Source of the DNA: Anaerolineales bacterium
Lineage (GTDB): Bacteria > Chloroflexota > Anaerolineae > Promineifilales > Promineifilaceae
Reading direction: 5' to 3'
NCBI GenBank assembly: GCA_020432595.1
Contig: JAGQGA010000181.1
Span: forward strand, 1-9,133
DNA: 9,133 nucleotides
The notes below the pieces were generated by a model. That model saw only the letters and a list, made by a program, of their open reading frames with translations, was not told where the DNA came from and searched no databases. Every line of letters begins with the position of its first letter. Position 1 is the stretch's first letter. A program made the position numbers and the translations under genes. Of the stretch, positions 6,140 through 9,133 are shown one piece after another.

Positions 6140-6862
6140 CTATATCTTGCCGCTTGTTAGAGCCATCTTCACTTCGGCAATGGCGCGGGTGACTTCAATT
6201 TCACGGGGGCAGGCGTTGCTACAGTTGAAGTTGGTGCGGCAGCGCCACACGCCAAAGGTGTCGCCCACCACTTCCAGCCGTTCCTCAAATGCCTCATCGC
6301 GGGTGTCAAAGATAAAACGGTGGGCTTGCACAATGGCGGCCGGCCCGATGTATTTCTCATTAGCCCAAAAGCTGGGGCAGGAGGAGGTGCAGGCGGCGCA
6401 AAGGATACACTTGGTGGTGTCGTCAAAGCGGGCGCGGTCTTCCTGGCTTTGCAGCCGTTCACGGCCGTTGGCCGGTAAGGGGTTGTCGTTGACAAAGTAG
6501 GGCATGACGGAACGGTAGTGGTCGAAAAACGGTTCCATATCAACCACCAAATCCTTGATGATTTGCATCCCCAAAATTGGCTCAACCTGAATCCTGGCGT
6601 AGTTGTTATCCTTGGTTAACCGTGTTACCAGCGTTTTGCACGCCAGCATGTTGGCACCGTTAATTCGCAGGGCATCTGACCCACATACACCGTGGGCACA
6701 AGAGCGACGCAAAGTTAAGGTGCCGTCTTGCTCCCATTTGATACGGTGGAGCAAATCTAACACGGTATCGGTGGCACGCACTTTTTCCAAAGTGTATTCA
6801 CCCCACCACGGCTTTTGGTCTTTTTCCGGGTTAAAGCGACGGACTCGCAAATCTACTTTCAT
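6140..6862 (-). CDS. sdhB: Succinate dehydrogenase iron-sulfur subunit
   Basis: The 240-aa protein carries the three clusters that pass electrons from the SdhA flavin to quinone in the membrane. The [2Fe-2S] ligands are C55, C60, D63 and C75 (SCAHGVCGSDAL...NMLAC); Asp in the third position is also found in E. coli SdhB. The C-terminal ferredoxin-like domain has CILCAACTSSCP (C152, C155, C158, C162) and CRTNFNCSNACP (C208, C214, C218), supplying the [4Fe-4S] and [3Fe-4S] clusters. The length is normal for the family. The ATG at 6862 follows AGGGA (complement of 6871-6875) by 8 bases. It lies 50 bases after sdhA and is the last gene before the terminator. It acts at the inner face of the cytoplasmic membrane in the TCA cycle and respiratory chain. 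Confidence 0.97.
   Translation of the reverse strand: MKVDLRVRRFNPEKDQKPWWGEYTLEKVRATDTVLDLLHRIKWEQDGTLTLRRSCAHGVCGSDALRINGANMLACKTLVTRLTKDNNYARIQVEPILGMQIIKDLVVDMEPFFDHYRSVMPYFVNDNPLPANGRERLQSQEDRARFDDTTKCILCAACTSSCPSFWANEKYIGPAAIVQAHRFIFDTRDEAFEERLEVVGDTFGVWRCRTNFNCSNACPREIEVTRAIAEVKMALTSGKI
6461..6468. repeat. ACGGCCGT palindrome core in sdhB
   Basis: Exact 8-bp core; the 10-mer form is CACGGCCGTT. It is read in the third frame, AAC GGC CGT, giving N-G-R (residues 132-134). Confidence 0.6.
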
Positions 6863-6876
6863 AATCTTTTTCCCTG

Positions 6877-6913
6877 AAAATAAGAGGTTCTGTCTTGAAG
6901 AACCCTCTATTTT
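6877..6913 (-). promoter_or_regulatory. Imperfect hairpin between sdhA and sdhB
   Basis: Arms 6877-6891 and 6899-6913 pair at 12 of 15 positions around a 7-base loop. The hairpin starts within the sdhA stop codon and ends just before the sdhB ribosome site. The trailing T run is only four long, so it is a poor terminator. A role in partial attenuation or mRNA processing is possible. Confidence 0.4.
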
Positions 6914-8697
6914 TAATAGACACGCTCTTTTGGCTGGTAACGGCCGATCACAACGGGTTTATAGTCAAGACGCAGCTTGCCGTTTTCGGAGAAGCAGAGG
7001 GTGTGCTTCAGCCAATCCACGTCGTTGCGTTTGGGATAGTCGTCGCGGGCGTGTCCACCTCGGCTTTCGGTGCGGTTTAGGGCAGAAACGGCCGTTATCT
7101 CCGCCAACTCCAGCAAACACCCCAACTCCCACGCCTCCAACAAATCCGTGTTGAACCGCGCCCCCTTATCATCAATTTGAATATTCCGGTTATATTCCGC
7201 CCGCAGCAGCCGCAAATCGTCCACTGCCTTGCTAATCGTCTCATCTGTGCGGAATACCCCCACATTATCCGTCATCGTCTTCTGCATCTGCTTGCGCAGC
7301 TCATACGGCTTCGCCCCACCACTCCCATTGCGAATCCGGTCAAACTCAGCCATCACCTCATCCACCGGATTCTTTGGCAGCGGCAGCTTCTCCGCTTCTT
7401 TACAATATTGCGCCATGTGGACACCCGAACGGCGGCCAAACACCACCAAATCAACCAAGGAATTGGTTCCCAACCGGTTTGCCCCATGCACCGACACGCA
7501 GGCACATTCCCCGGCTGCATACAGCCCCGCCAGCACCTTGTTGTTCTGATCCAGCACCACACGGCCGTCAACATCCGTAGGAATGCCACCCATGGCATAG
7601 TGCGCCGTTGGCTGAATGGGCATTGGCTCTTTCACCGGGTCAACCCCCAAATAGGTGCGCGTAAAATCGGCAATATCCGGCAGCTTGGCCTCAACATATT
7701 CACGGGTAATGCGGCGTGATTCTCCCGCCTCAGCTAAATATTTGTTCACCGTTTCCGGGGTAATATCCAAATGGACATAATTCTCCCCGTTAATGCCTCG
7801 GCCGGCTTGAATTTCCAAAAAGATAGCTCGGCTTACCACATCACGGCTTGCCAAATCCTTAATGCTGGGAGCATATTTCTCCATGAAACGCTCCCCCTTG
7901 CTGTTGAGCAACACGCCACCTTCGCCGCGTACCCCTTCCGTAATCAAAATACCTAAGCGATAGATACCCGTGGGGTGGAACTGGAAGAACTCCATATCTT
8001 CCATAGGAATGTTGCGCCGTACACAGATGGCCGCTCCATCCCCGGTCAGCGAATGGGCATTGGAGGTAACTTCCCAGCAGCGACCCCAGCCACCTGTGGC
8101 AAACAACACGGCCTTGCTGTGAAAGACATGAAAATCGCCCGTGCTAATTTCCACCGCCACCACGCCGCGCACCGTGTCACCCACACGAATCAGATCAACC
8201 ACATGGAATTCATCAAAAAAGTTGACCTTGTTCTTAATGCACTGCTGGTAAAGCGTTTGCAAAATCATGTGGCCGGTGCGGTCGGCGGCGTGGCAAGCAC
8301 GCTGCACCGGTTTGCCCGTTTCGTTGTTGGTGTGGCCGCCAAAACGCCGCTGCGAGATTTTACCGTTGGGGAATCGGTCAAAAGGTAGCCCCATATGCTC
8401 CAACTCGATAACCGTGTCAATGGCTTCCTTGCAAAGCACATCAACAGCGTCTTGGTCAGCCAAATAATCCGACCCCTTTACGGTGTCATAGGCGTGCCAT
8501 TCCCACCTGTCTTCTTCAATATTGCCCAGCGCGGCCCCAATGCCACCCTGTGCTGCCCCCGTGTGCGAACGGGTGGGGTAGAGTTTGGAAATAACGGCCA
8601 CGTTGACTTCACGGCTGGCGTAAAGAGCCGCCATCAGACCAGCACCCCCTGCGCCAACGATGATTGCATCAAAAGAATGTGTTTTAACTTCTGCCAT
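6913..8697 (-). CDS. sdhA: Succinate dehydrogenase flavoprotein subunit
   Basis: The 594-aa subunit oxidises succinate to fumarate and passes electrons to SdhB. The N-terminus has the dinucleotide-binding GAGGAG (residues 15-20) and SHTGAAQGG, where H45 is the expected site of covalent FAD attachment. Substrate-site motifs are FHPTGIY (240-246), RGEGG (258-262), H366 in PTAHYAMGG, and [20 protein letters not shown] (R408). The C-terminus has [13 protein letters not shown]. The length is normal and no motif is missing. The ATG at 8697 is preceded by AGGAG (complement of 8704-8708) with a 6-base gap, which supports this start. It follows sdhD after 177 bases that contain a REP-like doublet, and precedes sdhB by 50 bases. 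The start [18 protein letters not shown] is like SdhA of Thermus/Chloroflexota-type complexes. Confidence 0.98.
   Translation of the reverse strand: MAEVKTHSFDAIIVGAGGAGLMAALYASREVNVAVISKLYPTRSHTGAAQGGIGAALGNIEEDRWEWHAYDTVKGSDYLADQDAVDVLCKEAIDTVIELEHMGLPFDRFPNGKISQRRFGGHTNNETGKPVQRACHAADRTGHMILQTLYQQCIKNKVNFFDEFHVVDLIRVGDTVRGVVAVEISTGDFHVFHSKAVLFATGGWGRCWEVTSNAHSLTGDGAAICVRRNIPMEDMEFFQFHPTGIYRLGILITEGVRGEGGVLLNSKGERFMEKYAPSIKDLASRDVVSRAIFLEIQAGRGINGENYVHLDITPETVNKYLAEAGESRRITREYVEAKLPDIADFTRTYLGVDPVKEPMPIQPTAHYAMGGIPTDVDGRVVLDQNNKVLAGLYAAGECACVSVHGANRLGTNSLVDLVVFGRRSGVHMAQYCKEAEKLPLPKNPVDEVMAEFDRIRNGSGGAKPYELRKQMQKTMTDNVGVFRTDETISKAVDDLRLLRAEYNRNIQIDDKGARFNTDLLEAWELGCLLELAEITAVSALNRTESRGGHARDDYPKRNDVDWLKHTLCFSENGKLRLDYKPVVIGRYQPKERVY
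7087..7096. repeat. AACGGCCGTT palindrome, site 7
   Basis: Exact copy read as T-A-V (residues 535-537, AEITAVSAL) in sdhA. This is a conserved stretch of the family where such residues are normal, so here the palindrome looks like codon choice and not an insertion. Confidence 0.8.
7561..7568. repeat. ACGGCCGT palindrome core in sdhA
   Basis: Exact 8-bp core read as GAC GGC CGT (D-G-R, residues 377-379). A 9/10 variant of the full form, AACGGCCGAT, lies near the 3' end of the gene at 6939-6948 (I-G-R-Y). Confidence 0.55.
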
Positions 8698-8793
8698 TAT
8701 AGGCTCCTAGCGAGTATAGTCATTTCTGTACCCGATATGTTTATTGCAAGCAACTTTACAGATGTTCCTTGAAAACGTTAACGAAAAAGACTC

Positions 8794-8860
8794 GTCATTC
8801 CCGCAAAAGCGGGAATCAAGGCTAATGCTCAAGATGGATACCCGCCTATGCGGGTATGAC
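8794..8860. repeat. REP-like doublet of inverted hairpins between sdhD and sdhA
   Basis: The first hairpin is ATTCCCGC / GCGGGAAT (8797-8804 and 8809-8816, loop AAAA). The second is ATACCCGC / GCGGGTAT (8838-8845 and 8850-8857, loop CTAT). The ends GTCATTCCCGC and GCGGGTATGAC also match each other as inverted repeats at 10 of 11 positions, so the unit can fold as two small hairpins or one long one. The GTCATTCCCGC...GCGGGAAT form is a widespread bacterial intergenic repeat. It may affect the balance of sdhD and sdhA transcripts. Confidence 0.8.
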
Positions 8861-8874
8861 AATCTGTCTAGTTA

Positions 8875-9133
8875 CTATTGAAATTTGGATGCGTCGAAGA
8901 GTGCCATGCCAATGGTGGCCCAAATAACGGTGGCAACCACAAACAGCGCCAGCAGCCGGTTGACCAGCTTGACGGTGGTGGGGTTGTGGATGTAATCTTC
9001 CAAAATGTTGCGCAGGCCGTTGATGCCGTGGGGGATTGCCAGCCACAGGAGCAAAATGTCGTAGACTTTCCACCCCCAGGAGTTCCACTGGGCGGCCACG
9101 AATTCGATGGTGAGGTTGGCGGAACTGTTGAGT
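8875..9133 (-). CDS. sdhD: Succinate dehydrogenase membrane anchor subunit, C-terminal part (runs off right edge)
   Basis: The frame is open from the right edge, giving 85 residues before the TAG stop at 8877-8875. The protein shows WNSWGWKVYD, then a membrane segment ending in PHGINGLR, DYI, and a second membrane segment (about 23 hydrophobic residues, LLALFVVATVIWATIGMALF). The HGxNGLR motif is typical of SdhD-type cytochrome b anchors, whose His ligates haem b. An in-frame GTG at 9099 exists but would remove conserved sequence, and the frame has no stop upstream of it, so the true start is outside the window. The anchor binds SdhAB to the membrane and helps form the quinone site. sdhC is expected just beyond the edge. 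Confidence 0.88.
   Translation of the reverse strand, partial: LNSSANLTIEFVAAQWNSWGWKVYDILLLWLAIPHGINGLRNILEDYIHNPTTVKLVNRLLALFVVATVIWATIGMALFDASKFQ

Noticed and set aside
6674..6682. Loss of a [2Fe-2S] cysteine in SdhB (Asp63)
   Set aside because: Asp at this position also occurs in E. coli SdhB, so it is a known functional variant and not a defect.
6603..7719. Two plus-strand open frames (6603-7154 and 7177-7719) opposite sdhB/sdhA
   Set aside because: Both are antisense to strongly conserved SDH subunits and have compositions expected of a shadow frame.
9097..9099. GTG at 9099 as start of a 74-aa SdhD
   Set aside because: The frame continues without a stop to the window edge, and the protein would lack its first membrane segment; the gene is better read as truncated by the window.

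Overview
The window looks like a piece of chromosome from an environmental bacterium of moderate G+C. The style of its succinate dehydrogenase (a Thermus/Chloroflexota-like SdhA and an HGxNGLR-type SdhD anchor) makes a Chloroflexota-like host plausible, but this is a weak inference. Every convincing gene is on the minus strand, so transcription runs from high to low coordinates.

Right half (about 6083-9133): the tail of a succinate dehydrogenase (complex II) operon, in the order sdhD (5' end outside the window), sdhA, sdhB. It is closed by a textbook intrinsic terminator at 6083-6116. A REP-like pair of hairpins lies between sdhD and sdhA, and an imperfect hairpin lies between sdhA and sdhB.

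Left half (1-6082): an oxidase cluster. A non-coding region of roughly 300 bases carries a plausible promoter with two 11-bp-spaced direct repeats upstream of a TATACT box. Downstream are an unusually large Tat-exported multicopper oxidase (1002 aa), a type-3 copper tyrosinase-like protein (707 aa) with a Cys/Gly-rich N-terminal linker, and the first 93 codons of a LodA/GoxA-type cysteine tryptophylquinone (CTQ) amino-acid oxidase that runs off the left edge. All three belong to families that oxidise phenols or amines with O2 or that use quinone chemistry. This suggests, without proving it, a common job such as melanin or quinone formation, protein cross-linking, or peroxide-mediated antagonism.

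The most striking feature that ordinary annotation would miss is a short palindrome, AACGGCCGTT. It is exact seven times, and its 8-bp core ACGGCCGT occurs ten times in 9.1 kb, always inside coding sequence and in all three reading frames. It behaves like a highly iterated palindrome (compare HIP1 of cyanobacteria). Two copies share a longer flank and give the identical peptide SGEETAV in two unrelated proteins, which suggests in-frame spread of a small DNA element. The intergenic regions hold further repeats: a nested inverted repeat with CACAGAG units (2511-2754), a 10-bp tandem repeat (304-330) and the REP-like doublet (8794-8860).
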